From Bacillota bacterium (GTDB lineage: Bacteria; Bacillota; Clostridia; Oscillospirales; Acutalibacteraceae), in assembly GCA_029008595.1 (NCBI GenBank), contig JAQXJH010000132.1, forward strand, positions 1 through 37,286: DNA of 37,286 nt, read 5' to 3'. The notes beneath the pieces were generated by a model that was given only the letters and a program-made list of their open reading frames with translations, did no database searches and was not told the origin of the DNA. Of this stretch, positions 15,986 through 23,471 are shown piece by piece. The translations under genes and the position numbers were made by a program. Numbering within the stretch: the stretch's first letter is position 1; every line of letters begins with the position of its first letter.

Positions 15986-16016
15986 TATTCTGGTCCGCAG
16001 CCCGCCGCGGTATGCA
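15986..16016 (-). promoter_or_regulatory. Possible SigF/SigG forespore promoter for DUF421-gerC
   Basis: On the minus strand TGCATA (16016-16011) and CAGAATA (15992-15986) are separated by 18 bases. This resembles the SigG pattern of GNATA and CATNNTA with one or two mismatches. The same GGTATGCA also reads as a -35 on the plus strand, with CGGAATA 17 bases further on, toward gerA; that match is weaker. Confidence 0.35.
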
Positions 16017-16130
16017 AAATCAGAGGAACTGCGGAATAAAATTCCGGTCAGACGGCAACAATGAAGCATAAGGCAAAGAATCAACAGAGTGTAAACCGAT
16101 ACACCTTTACATGTCAGGAAGTGTTAGAAC

Positions 16131-17666
16131 ATGCCGTTTCTGTTTTCCAATAAGCTCCGGGCCTTCCGCGCGCGCAGCCAGACCCCGCCGCAGCCTGCCG
16201 CGCCGCGGCTGATCAGCGCCAGCCTGACCGAAAACCTTGCTTACCTGCGCGGAGCATTTGCCGAAACCAGCGATCTTGTGGTGCGAAGGATCGTCATCGG
16301 CGGACGGGAGTGCGCGCTGATCAATATGGAAGGGCTGATCAGCCAGCAGGCCTATGCACAGGGCGTTCTGGATCCGATCATGAAAGGCGATTACGAAGGG
16401 CTGACTGCCGAAGAACAGTTTGAACGCATCCGGGACAGCATCGTTGCGCTTTCCGATCAGATGCAGCTGAACAACTTTGACGAGGTGTTCGGGCTGATCA
16501 TGTCCGGCTTTGCCGTGATCCTGCTCGACGGAGTGGCCTGCGGGCTTTCGGTCGGGATGCAGGGCTACAGCTTCCGCTCGGTTTCGGAACCTGCCACCGA
16601 GGCAATGCAGCGCGGCAGCCGCGAAGGCTTTGTGGAAGTGATCCGCATCAATCTTTCCATGGTGCGCCGGCGGATGAAAACACCGGACCTGCGCTTTGAA
16701 ATGATGCAGGTGGGAACCCGGAGCAAAACGGACGTCGCGCTCTGTTATCTGAACGGCGTTGTGTCGCAGGAGATCCTGCAGAAGGTGCGCGCCAGACTGC
16801 AGGCCTGCCCGCTGGAAACCGTGCTGGAAAGCGGATACCTGCAGCCGTTTCTGGACGACAGGCCCCTTTCTCTGTTTACCGGCGTGGGGCTGAGCGAACG
16901 GCCTGACACTGTCTGCGGAAAAATCACCGAGGGGCGCATCGCCGTTTTTGTGGACGGTACGCCGATGGTGCTGATCGTTCCTTATTTGTTTGTGGAAAAT
17001 TTTCAGAGCTTCGACGACTATGCCGACCGGCCGTATTTTGCGGCCTTCACCCGCTGGATGAAATACCTTGCTTTTTTGATTGCAACGCTGCTGCCCGGCC
17101 TGTTTGTCGCCATCGGCACCTTTCACCCGGCGCTGTTTCCTACGCCGATGCTCTATAACCTTGTATCTTCCGAAGCGTCACAGCCGTTTTCCCTGATGCT
17201 GGAGGCGCTGGTGATCCACTTTATTTACGAACTGATGCGGGAAGCCGGGCTGCGGCTGCCGAAACCGATCGGCCACGCGGTCGGGATCATCGGCGGGCTG
17301 GTCATCGGCGACGCGGCGGTGCAGGCCGGACTGATCGGCGCGCCGATGATCATGGTGGTGGCGCTGACGGCAATGAGCTCCTTCGTCATTCCGCAGCTTT
17401 ATGAACCTGTGGCCGTACTGCGTTTTGCGTTTATCGTGATCGGCGGATGCTTCACCTTTTTCGGGCTGGTGCTTGCTTTTGCTGCCGTTCTGGTAAACCT
17501 TTGCGCCGTCGGCCCCTACGGCGTGCCCTATACGGCGCCGCTTTCTCCCCTGAGGTGGCGTTCGCTGCGCGATGTGCTGGTGCGGCAGGGCTGGAAACGG
17601 CTCGGAAAACATTCCTCCCGCATTCAGAACATGCCCGGCAGCGAGGAACGCGATCCGGAAAAATAG
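16131..17666 (+). CDS. Spore germination protein, GerA family (GerAA-like)
   Basis: This is the A subunit of a nutrient-germinant receptor in the spore inner membrane. It has 511 residues, the normal size. A soluble N-terminal region (about 1-300) is followed by a membrane region with several segments: KYLAFLIATLLPGLFVAIGT, LMLEALVIHFIYELMREAG and a long hydrophobic stretch around VGIIGGLVIGDAAVQAGLIG. Family motifs include PDLRFEMMQVGTRSKTDVAL, GRIAVFVDGTPMVLIVPYLF, and ELMREAGLRLPKPIGHAVGI. The C-terminus is hydrophilic. The ATG at 16131 has a modest AGGAAG about 12 bases upstream. It heads a three-gene unit with the permease subunit and a DUF4363 protein, while the lipoprotein subunit lies on the other strand. 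Confidence 0.95.
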   Translation: MPFLFSNKLRAFRARSQTPPQPAAPRLISASLTENLAYLRGAFAETSDLVVRRIVIGGRECALINMEGLISQQAYAQGVLDPIMKGDYEGLTAEEQFERIRDSIVALSDQMQLNNFDEVFGLIMSGFAVILLDGVACGLSVGMQGYSFRSVSEPATEAMQRGSREGFVEVIRINLSMVRRRMKTPDLRFEMMQVGTRSKTDVALCYLNGVVSQEILQKVRARLQACPLETVLESGYLQPFLDDRPLSLFTGVGLSERPDTVCGKITEGRIAVFVDGTPMVLIVPYLFVENFQSFDDYADRPYFAAFTRWMKYLAFLIATLLPGLFVAIGTFHPALFPTPMLYNLVSSEASQPFSLMLEALVIHFIYELMREAGLRLPKPIGHAVGIIGGLVIGDAAVQAGLIGAPMIMVVALTAMSSFVIPQLYEPVAVLRFAFIVIGGCFTFFGLVLAFAAVLVNLCAVGPYGVPYTAPLSPLRWRSLRDVLVRQGWKRLGKHSSRIQNMPGSEERDPEK

Positions 17667-17683
17667 AAAGGGCGAAATATGCG

Positions 17684-18775
17684 ATGGAGAAAAAAAACAG
17701 TATCAGCGCCGGGCAGCTTGTTTGTCTGTTCTTTGCTGCACACAGCAGCTCCGTTCTCACCGGAACTCAGCTGCAGGGCGCCGGAAACCCGCAGGGACTG
17801 CTGCTGGCAGCGCCGTTTTCGCTTGTTCTCGGCGTTCTCGCTTTGCTGCCGCTGCTTCGGCTGCGCGTACGGCATGAAAATATGAGCGTTCCGGACTGCG
17901 CCCGTTTTCGTTTTTCGAACGCGGGCGGCGCCGTCTTCTGCATGCTCTACGGTCTTTATTTTTTATATACGCCTTCGCTTGCCGTTGCGCGCTATAACAT
18001 CTATGTCACTTCCACCATGCTGCCGCAGGCGCAGTTCTTTCCGCTTGCCTTTGCGGTTGCGGCCGCCGCCTGTTACGGCGCGTTTCTCGGGTTGGAAGCT
18101 CTGGCGCGCGCTTCCGGCTTTATTTTTGCCGCAATCGCGGCGGCGCTGGTGTTTTTATTCTGCGCGCTGATCCCGCGGCTTGACCTGCTGAATTTCACGC
18201 CGCCGGACTCCGCCGCATGGGACGATGCCGCGCGCAATGGACTTTCGGTTTTTTCGGGTATGGCAGAGCTTGCGCTGCCTGCTGTTCTGCTGCCGTTTTC
18301 CAGGGGAAAGCCCAGCGGAAAATTTTTGTTCTGGCTTGCCGGGGAAGCCGCACTCGTTGCGCTGACCGGCTTTTTCGTCACCGGAGTGCTCGGGTCCTAC
18401 GCGTCAACACAGCCGTTTCCGCTTTATACCGCTTCTACCTTTGCCGAAGTTGGCTCGCTGCAGCGGCTGGACGCCTTTTATGCGGCAGTCTGGACAGCCG
18501 GGTTGTTTGTGCGCGTTTCTGTATTTCTGATCGCTTTTTCGTTCTGTGTTTCCGGGCTTTGGGGAGAAAAGGCCGAAAAACTCAGCCTCTTTTTCGGCGC
18601 TTCGGTCATTTTTGCTACCGGCGCGGCGCTTTCCGGCTTCCCGCGGCTGCTGGAACAGCTTTCCGGTTCTGTTTCCACCGCGGCAGCCGTCGTATTCTTT
18701 ACCGTTCTGCCGCTGACCGTTCTGATTGCAGACCGGTTGGGCGATCATTTTTCCAAAAGGAGGGCTGCGCTGTGA
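17684..18775 (+). CDS. Spore germination permease, GerAB/APC family
   Basis: This 363-residue, roughly ten-helix membrane protein is the B subunit of a germinant receptor, the amino-acid-permease-like part thought to bind the germinant. The N-terminus SISAGQLVCLFFAAHSSSVL followed by LLLAAPFSLVLGVLALLPLL matches the family opening. A segment near the middle (LGLEALARASGFIFAAIAAAL) matches the GerAB region where the family has GLE..AR. The ATG at 17684 follows AAAGGGCG by about 14 bases; an open frame extends back into gerA but that part is gerA sequence in another phase. It begins 17 bases after gerA and overlaps the next gene by four bases, indicating one transcript. Confidence 0.92.
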   Translation: MEKKNSISAGQLVCLFFAAHSSSVLTGTQLQGAGNPQGLLLAAPFSLVLGVLALLPLLRLRVRHENMSVPDCARFRFSNAGGAVFCMLYGLYFLYTPSLAVARYNIYVTSTMLPQAQFFPLAFAVAAAACYGAFLGLEALARASGFIFAAIAAALVFLFCALIPRLDLLNFTPPDSAAWDDAARNGLSVFSGMAELALPAVLLPFSRGKPSGKFLFWLAGEAALVALTGFFVTGVLGSYASTQPFPLYTASTFAEVGSLQRLDAFYAAVWTAGLFVRVSVFLIAFSFCVSGLWGEKAEKLSLFFGASVIFATGAALSGFPRLLEQLSGSVSTAAAVVFFTVLPLTVLIADRLGDHFSKRRAAL

Positions 18776-19155
18776 TCCGCCGCCTTTGTTATGCCGCGCT
18801 GCTTACGGCGGCACTCGCTTTTTTATGCCTGTTCCCGCTCCGCAGCGTTGAAGAGCACTGCCATGTACTGGACCGGGAGCTTGCTCTTGCCGCGGAAACC
18901 GCCGCCCGGGGCGATCTGGCGCAGGCCGCTCCGCACGCCGAGGCGGCCGGAGAGCTTTGGGATCATTGGCAGCCGGCCGCGAACATGTACCTGCGCCACG
19001 CAGAGCTTGACCCGGTAAAGGAAGCCATCGGCGAAATGCTTGCGCGGCTGCAGACCGGGGAACCCGCGGAATTTTACGCAGCCTGCTGCCGGGCCCGCCT
19101 GCTGGTGCAGCACCTTTCCGAATCCGAGCGCGCCGGCGCGGGAAATATTCTGTAA
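18772..19155 (+). CDS. DUF4363 family protein in the germination operon
   Basis: This 127-residue protein has one N-terminal membrane segment (residues 5-25) and a helical remainder outside. The pattern (an alpha-helical stretch with EAAGELWDHWQPAANMYLRHAE, then LLVQHLSESERAGAGNIL at the C-terminus) matches what I know of DUF4363, small clostridial proteins often encoded beside germination or sporulation genes. The start is GTG at 18772, which overlaps the gerB stop codon (GTGA) and has AAGGAGG about eight bases upstream, a clear sign of translational coupling. Its function is unknown. Its position makes it a candidate accessory subunit of the receptor, which is inference. Confidence 0.78.
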   Translation: MIRRLCYAALLTAALAFLCLFPLRSVEEHCHVLDRELALAAETAARGDLAQAAPHAEAAGELWDHWQPAANMYLRHAELDPVKEAIGEMLARLQTGEPAEFYAACCRARLLVQHLSESERAGAGNIL

Positions 19156-19254
19156 GGCTCCGTGCATCTGTTCAAAACTGCATTCCACGCACCTTGACAT
19201 GCATCTTTTACCGCGCTGATTGCCGCGATTTTGTTCCGATCGGCCCTGCCGCTC

Positions 19255-19283
19255 TTGACAGAATCAGAATTGGTCTTTATAAT
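19255..19283 (+). promoter_or_regulatory. Consensus SigA promoter of greA
   Basis: Perfect TTGACA (19255-19260), a 17-base spacer and perfect TATAAT (19278-19283). The expected start is near 19290, leaving a leader of about 75 bases before greA. This is the closest match to consensus in the window. Confidence 0.92.
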
Positions 19284-19366
19284 TAATCTATTATGCACGA
19301 AAAGCTGCGCGCGCCAACGCCGCGTGATATATCCGCATAAAATCGGATCTGAAAGGATGGTTCCCG

Positions 19367-19840
19367 ATGGCAAAACAGGTCATGATGACCGAAGCAGGAT
19401 TAAAAAAACTGGAAGACGAGCTGGATGAACTCAAAAGCGTCAAACGCAGAGAAGTTTCTGAAAAAATCAAGGTTGCTCTGTCTTTTGGTGATCTTTCCGA
19501 AAACAGCGAATACGATGAAGCGAAAAACGAACAGGCTATCGTAGAATCCCGCATTCTGGAACTGGAGGAAATGCTGAAAAATGCTCAGGTGATCGACGCG
19601 AGCGAGCTTTCCGCCGATACGATCCACATCGGTTCCCGCGTAGTGGTTCACGATTCGGAATTCGACGAAGATGAGACCTACCAGATCGTCGGCTCAAAGG
19701 AAGCCAACCCGGTGGAAAACAAGATCTCTGACGAATCGCCGGTCGGCCGGGCTTTATTGGGGCACCACGCAGGCGACGCCGTCTCGGTGGAGACCCCGGG
19801 CGGCACCGTCACCTACAGGGTCGTTGAAATTACACAGTAA
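19367..19840 (+). CDS. greA: Transcription elongation factor GreA
   Basis: GreA enters the secondary channel of RNA polymerase and stimulates cleavage of backtracked RNA. The protein has 157 residues, the standard length. The N-terminal coiled coil (about 1-75) includes [16 protein letters not shown] and the tip motif [14 protein letters not shown] with the conserved acidic residues. The C-terminal globular domain includes [28 protein letters not shown] and [22 protein letters not shown] lies shortly before the ATG. It is the first gene after a consensus promoter and is followed by an intrinsic terminator and then lysS, a pairing common in Firmicutes. Confidence 0.97.
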   Translation: MAKQVMMTEAGLKKLEDELDELKSVKRREVSEKIKVALSFGDLSENSEYDEAKNEQAIVESRILELEEMLKNAQVIDASELSADTIHIGSRVVVHDSEFDEDETYQIVGSKEANPVENKISDESPVGRALLGHHAGDAVSVETPGGTVTYRVVEITQ

Positions 19841-19851
19841 CCAAGGCGGGC

Positions 19852-19887
19852 GGGCGGTTTTGTTTGAAAAGACTGTCCGCCCTTTTT
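19852..19887 (+). terminator. Terminator between greA and lysS
   Basis: GGGCGG (19852-19857) pairs with CCGCCC (19877-19882), with an inner TTTT/AAAA helix, and is followed by TTTTT. It starts 12 bases after the greA stop. I see no separate strong promoter before lysS, so the terminator is probably partial. Confidence 0.75.
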
Positions 19888-19936
19888 CCTGCAAAACAAA
19901 GACCGCGCCGTGCGGTTACGAAAGGATTGTTGAAAG

Positions 19937-21889
19937 ATGAGCGAAAACAAGGCCGCGGAATCGGTTCAGAAGGAACAGGATCTCAATGAGATTCTCCGAA
20001 TCCGCCGGGAAAAGCTTTCCGCCCTGCAGGCAGAGGGCAGCGACCCGTTCCAGATCACGAAATACGACGTGACGCACCACAGCACCGAAATCAAACGGGA
20101 TTTTGATGTACTGGACGGCAAAACCGTCTCCGTCGCCGGCCGGATGATGTCCAAACGCATTATGGGCAAGGCCTCTTTCTGCAACGTTCAGGATCTGCAG
20201 GGCAGCATTCAGTCCTACGTTGCACGCGACTGCATCGGCGAAGAGGCGTATGCTGCCTTCAAAAAGATGGATATCGGCGATATTGTCGGCATCCGCGGCA
20301 CCGTGTTCAGAACCAAAACCGGTGAGATCTCCATCCATGCAGAATCGGTCGTTCTTCTTTCCAAAAGCCTGCAGGTTCTTCCGGAAAAATTCCACGGCCT
20401 GACCAACACCGATATGCGCTACCGTCAGCGCTACATCGACCTGATCATGAATCAGGACGTCCGTGAGACCTTTGTCAAGCGTTCCAGGATCATCAGCACG
20501 GTCCGCCGCTATCTGGACGGTCAGGGCTTTATGGAAGTTGAAACGCCGATGCTCGTTTCCAATGCGGGCGGCGCTGCTGCCAGACCCTTTTCCACGCATT
20601 ACAACGCACTGGACGAAGACGTCAAACTGCGCATTTCGCTGGAGCTTTATCTGAAGCGCCTGATCGTAGGCGGCATGGAACGCGTGTATGAGATCGGCCG
20701 CGTGTTCCGCAACGAAGGGCTGGACACCCGCCATAATCCGGAATTCACGCTGATGGAGCTGTATCAGGCGTATACCGATTACCATGGCATGATGGATCTG
20801 ACCGAAAACCTGTACCGCTTCGTGGCGCAGGAGGTGCTCGGCACAACGACGATCACCTACAACGGCATCGAAATGGATCTCGGCAAGCCGTTTGAGCGCA
20901 TCACCATGGTAGACGCCGTTAAAAAATATTCCGGTGTGGACTTCAATGAGATCCATACGCTGGAAGAGGCGCAGGCCGCTGCCAGGGCGCACAACATCGC
21001 GTTCGAGCCGCGCCACAAGAAGGGCGACATCCTCAACCTGTTCTTTGAAGAATTCGTCGAAGACAAGCTGATCCAGCCCACCTTTGTGATGGATCACCCG
21101 ATCGAGATCTCTCCGCTGACCAAAAAGAAACCGGAGAACCCGGATTATGTGGAACGGTTCGAGTTCTTTATGAACGGCTGGGAAATGGCAAACGCCTATT
21201 CCGAACTGAACGATCCGATCGACCAGCGGGCGCGCTTTGCCGCGCAGGAAGAGCTGCTTGCACAGGGCGATGAAGAAGCCAACCACACCGACGAAGATTT
21301 TCTTTATGCTCTGGAGCTTGGCATGCCTCCCACAGGCGGCATTGGCTTCGGCATCGACCGTATGGTCATGCTGCTGACCGATTCCCCCGCGATCCGCGAT
21401 GTGCTGTTCTTCCCGACCATGAAGTCACTTGACGGCGGCGCCCGGAAAAACGCCGGGAACAATGAAGCGCAGGCCCAGGCTTCCGCCCCCGCTCCGGCTG
21501 CAACGGAAACGATCGATTTTTCCAATGTGCAGATCGAACCGCTGTTTGCGGATTATGTGGACTTTGAAACCTTTTCAAAATCGGATTTCCGCGCCGTGAA
21601 GGTCAAGGACTGCGTTGCCGTGAAGAAATCCAAAAAGCTTCTGCAGTTCACGCTGGACGACGGAACCGGCACCGACCGCACCATTCTGAGCGGGATCCAT
21701 GCATATTATGAGCCGGAAGAGCTGATCGGAAAAACCTGCATCGCTATTCTGAATCTGCCGCCCAGACCGATGATGGGCATCGATTCCTGCGGTATGCTGA
21801 TCTCCGCCGTGCATGAGGAAAACGGCGAAGAAAAGCTGCATCTCCTCATGGTGGATGACCATATTCCGGCAGGCGCAAAGCTGTACTGA
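19937..21889 (+). CDS. lysS: Lysyl-tRNA synthetase (class II) with C-terminal tRNA-binding domain
   Basis: This enzyme charges tRNA-Lys with lysine. Residues 1 to about 495 form the ordinary class II synthetase: an OB-fold anticodon domain (VAGRMMSKRIMGKASFCNVQ), motif 2 (YEIGRVFRNEGLDTRHNPEF) and motif 3 (GMPPTGGIGFGIDRMVMLL). An Ala/Pro/Gln-rich linker follows (about 496-525). Residues from about 535 to 650 form a second OB-fold like the C-terminal tRNA-binding domain of MetRS and Trbp111: FSKSDFRAVKVKDCVAVKKS, ILSGIHAYYEPEELIGKT, and MMGIDSCGMLISA. Bacillus LysRS ends near 500 residues, so this one is about 150 longer. AAAGGATTG lies upstream of the ATG. It follows greA. The added domain probably raises tRNA affinity, by analogy with MetRS. 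Confidence 0.95.
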   Translation: MSENKAAESVQKEQDLNEILRIRREKLSALQAEGSDPFQITKYDVTHHSTEIKRDFDVLDGKTVSVAGRMMSKRIMGKASFCNVQDLQGSIQSYVARDCIGEEAYAAFKKMDIGDIVGIRGTVFRTKTGEISIHAESVVLLSKSLQVLPEKFHGLTNTDMRYRQRYIDLIMNQDVRETFVKRSRIISTVRRYLDGQGFMEVETPMLVSNAGGAAARPFSTHYNALDEDVKLRISLELYLKRLIVGGMERVYEIGRVFRNEGLDTRHNPEFTLMELYQAYTDYHGMMDLTENLYRFVAQEVLGTTTITYNGIEMDLGKPFERITMVDAVKKYSGVDFNEIHTLEEAQAAARAHNIAFEPRHKKGDILNLFFEEFVEDKLIQPTFVMDHPIEISPLTKKKPENPDYVERFEFFMNGWEMANAYSELNDPIDQRARFAAQEELLAQGDEEANHTDEDFLYALELGMPPTGGIGFGIDRMVMLLTDSPAIRDVLFFPTMKSLDGGARKNAGNNEAQAQASAPAPAATETIDFSNVQIEPLFADYVDFETFSKSDFRAVKVKDCVAVKKSKKLLQFTLDDGTGTDRTILSGIHAYYEPEELIGKTCIAILNLPPRPMMGIDSCGMLISAVHEENGEEKLHLLMVDDHIPAGAKLY

Positions 21890-21936
21890 ACACCCCTCAG
21901 AAGGCGATTCTGCGATCTGTATTCTTTCTTGTCCGT

Positions 21937-21970
21937 CCGCCTGTCCGGGAATGCTTCGACAGACAGGCGG
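21937..21970. other. Hairpin in the lysS-MATE intergenic region
   Basis: CCGCCTGTC (21937-21945) pairs perfectly with GACAGGCGG (21962-21970) around a 16-base loop. No T-run follows, so it is not a normal terminator. It lies in the 192-base leader of the MATE gene. I do not recognise a known riboswitch class here. Confidence 0.35.
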
Positions 21971-22081
21971 CACAGACAGGATCCTGACAAGAGGCCTGTG
22001 GCTGAAAAGCTGCGGGTCTCTGCCTGTTTCCGGGCATTTGCTGCAGCTGCCCCTGTTAAGATCATGATCGGGAGTAAGAAA

Positions 22082-23440
22082 ATGAAAACGCTGAATCTGA
22101 CCGAGGGCTCCATTTTTCAAAAGCTGATCTTCTTCTCTCTGCCGATGATTGCGGGCAATCTGCTTCAGCAGGTTTACAACCTTGCCGATACGCTGATTGT
22201 GGGAAGATATATCGGTCCGGACGCGCTCGCATCCGTCGGCTCGGCCTATACGCTGATGATCTTTATCACATCCATTATTATCGGGCTTTGTATGGGGAGC
22301 GGAGCGTTTTTCTCCGCGGATCACGGAAAAAAAGACGAGGCACAGCTGAAAGAAGATATCCGGTATTCATTCTGGTTCATTCTGTCCGTTTCTGCTGTAA
22401 TTTATCTGATCATTTTTCCGGGCATGGAAATCATTCTGAAGCTGCTTCAAACCCCCGCAGAGCTGATGGATATGACCAGAGAATACGTCACTGTCGTATT
22501 CACCGGAATCATTTTTGTATTCCTCTATAACTTTTTTTCCTATCTGCTCCGGTCAACGGGAAACTCCGTTGTACCGCTGATCTTTCTGGCCGTGTCCGCT
22601 GCGATCAATATCATGCTGGATATCTGGTTTATTGCGGGACTGAAGCTCGGCGTCAGAGGCGCGGCGCTGGCTACGGTCATCGCACAGGCGGTATCCGGAG
22701 CGGGAATTTCCGTTTATTCCTTGATCCGGCTGCCCGTTTTAAGATTCCGCAAAGAAGACCTCAAATGGAACCCGCGCAGAATGAAAGAAATCATTCTGAA
22801 TGACGTCGCCACGGGAATGCAGCAATCGATCATGAATTTCGGTATTCTGTTGATTCAGGGGCTGGTCAACAGCTTTGGAACTGTTATCATGGCTTCCTTT
22901 GCCGCAGCGGTGAAGATCGACACGATTGCCTATATGCCCGCACAGGAATTCGGAAACGCCTATTCCCTGTTTATCTCACAGAATTACGGCGCAAAAAAAG
23001 AGAGCCGCATCCGGTCAGGAACAAAAATCGCCCTGCTCTCATCGGTCGCGTTCTGTGCTGCGGTCTCTGTGTTCGTTTTTGTATTTGCCGACCGGCTGAT
23101 GAATTTGTTTGTCTCTTCTTCCGAAACGCAGATCATTGCGGAGGGGGCAAAATATCTGCGGATCGAAGGCGCCATGTATCTCGGGATCGGCATTCTTTTT
23201 CTGTGGTACGGCTATTTCCGGGGAGTCAACCTGCCGCACATTTCCCTGATCCTTACCGTTATTTCTTTGGGGACACGGGTGATCCTCTCGTATGCCCTTG
23301 CGCCGCATACCGCTCTGGGAGCATCCGCAATCTGGTTATCGATCCCGATCGGCTGGGTTTTAGCCGATGCAGCCGGGTATCTTTTTTATCAAAAGAGCAA
23401 GGCAGCAAGTATCAAAGCCAATAATACAAAAAGATCCTGA
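22082..23440 (+). CDS. MATE family efflux transporter
   Basis: This is a multidrug and toxic compound extrusion transporter, an ion-coupled exporter in the cytoplasmic membrane. It has 452 residues and about twelve membrane segments, the family norm. The start region FFSLPMIAGNLLQQVYNLADTLIVGRYIGPDALASVG is a textbook MATE N-terminus. The second half begins with a matching repeat near ILNDVATGMQQSIMNFGILLIQG. The ATG at 22082 was chosen because GGGAG lies about nine bases before it; upstream in-frame sequence (from 21929) does not resemble the family. The stop codon lies within the stem of the shared terminator. Substrate unknown. Confidence 0.92.
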   Translation: MKTLNLTEGSIFQKLIFFSLPMIAGNLLQQVYNLADTLIVGRYIGPDALASVGSAYTLMIFITSIIIGLCMGSGAFFSADHGKKDEAQLKEDIRYSFWFILSVSAVIYLIIFPGMEIILKLLQTPAELMDMTREYVTVVFTGIIFVFLYNFFSYLLRSTGNSVVPLIFLAVSAAINIMLDIWFIAGLKLGVRGAALATVIAQAVSGAGISVYSLIRLPVLRFRKEDLKWNPRRMKEIILNDVATGMQQSIMNFGILLIQGLVNSFGTVIMASFAAAVKIDTIAYMPAQEFGNAYSLFISQNYGAKKESRIRSGTKIALLSSVAFCAAVSVFVFVFADRLMNLFVSSSETQIIAEGAKYLRIEGAMYLGIGILFLWYGYFRGVNLPHISLILTVISLGTRVILSYALAPHTALGASAIWLSIPIGWVLADAAGYLFYQKSKAASIKANNTKRS

Positions 23441-23465
23441 GGGTTCGCCGCCCTCGGGATCTTTT
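23429..23465. terminator. Bidirectional terminator between MATE and alpha-mannosidase
   Basis: A 15-bp stem (AAAAGATCCTGAGGG with its near complement, one T-G pair) around a 7-base loop. A-rich and T-rich ends serve both strands. The MATE stop codon (TGA) lies inside the left arm, and the mannosidase stop follows within seven bases. Confidence 0.85.
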
Positions 23466-23471
23466 GCCTTG

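Noticed and set aside
16107-17126. Minus-strand open frame antisense to gerA
   Set aside because: Shadow frame, His/Gln/Arg-rich, no domain recognised.
19916-21286. Minus-strand open frame antisense to lysS
   Set aside because: Shadow frame; lysS motifs on the plus strand are unambiguous.
21890-22081. Guanidine riboswitch before the MATE gene
   Set aside because: I looked for the conserved guanidine-I, -II (ACGR loops) and -III sequences and did not find them; only a generic hairpin is present.
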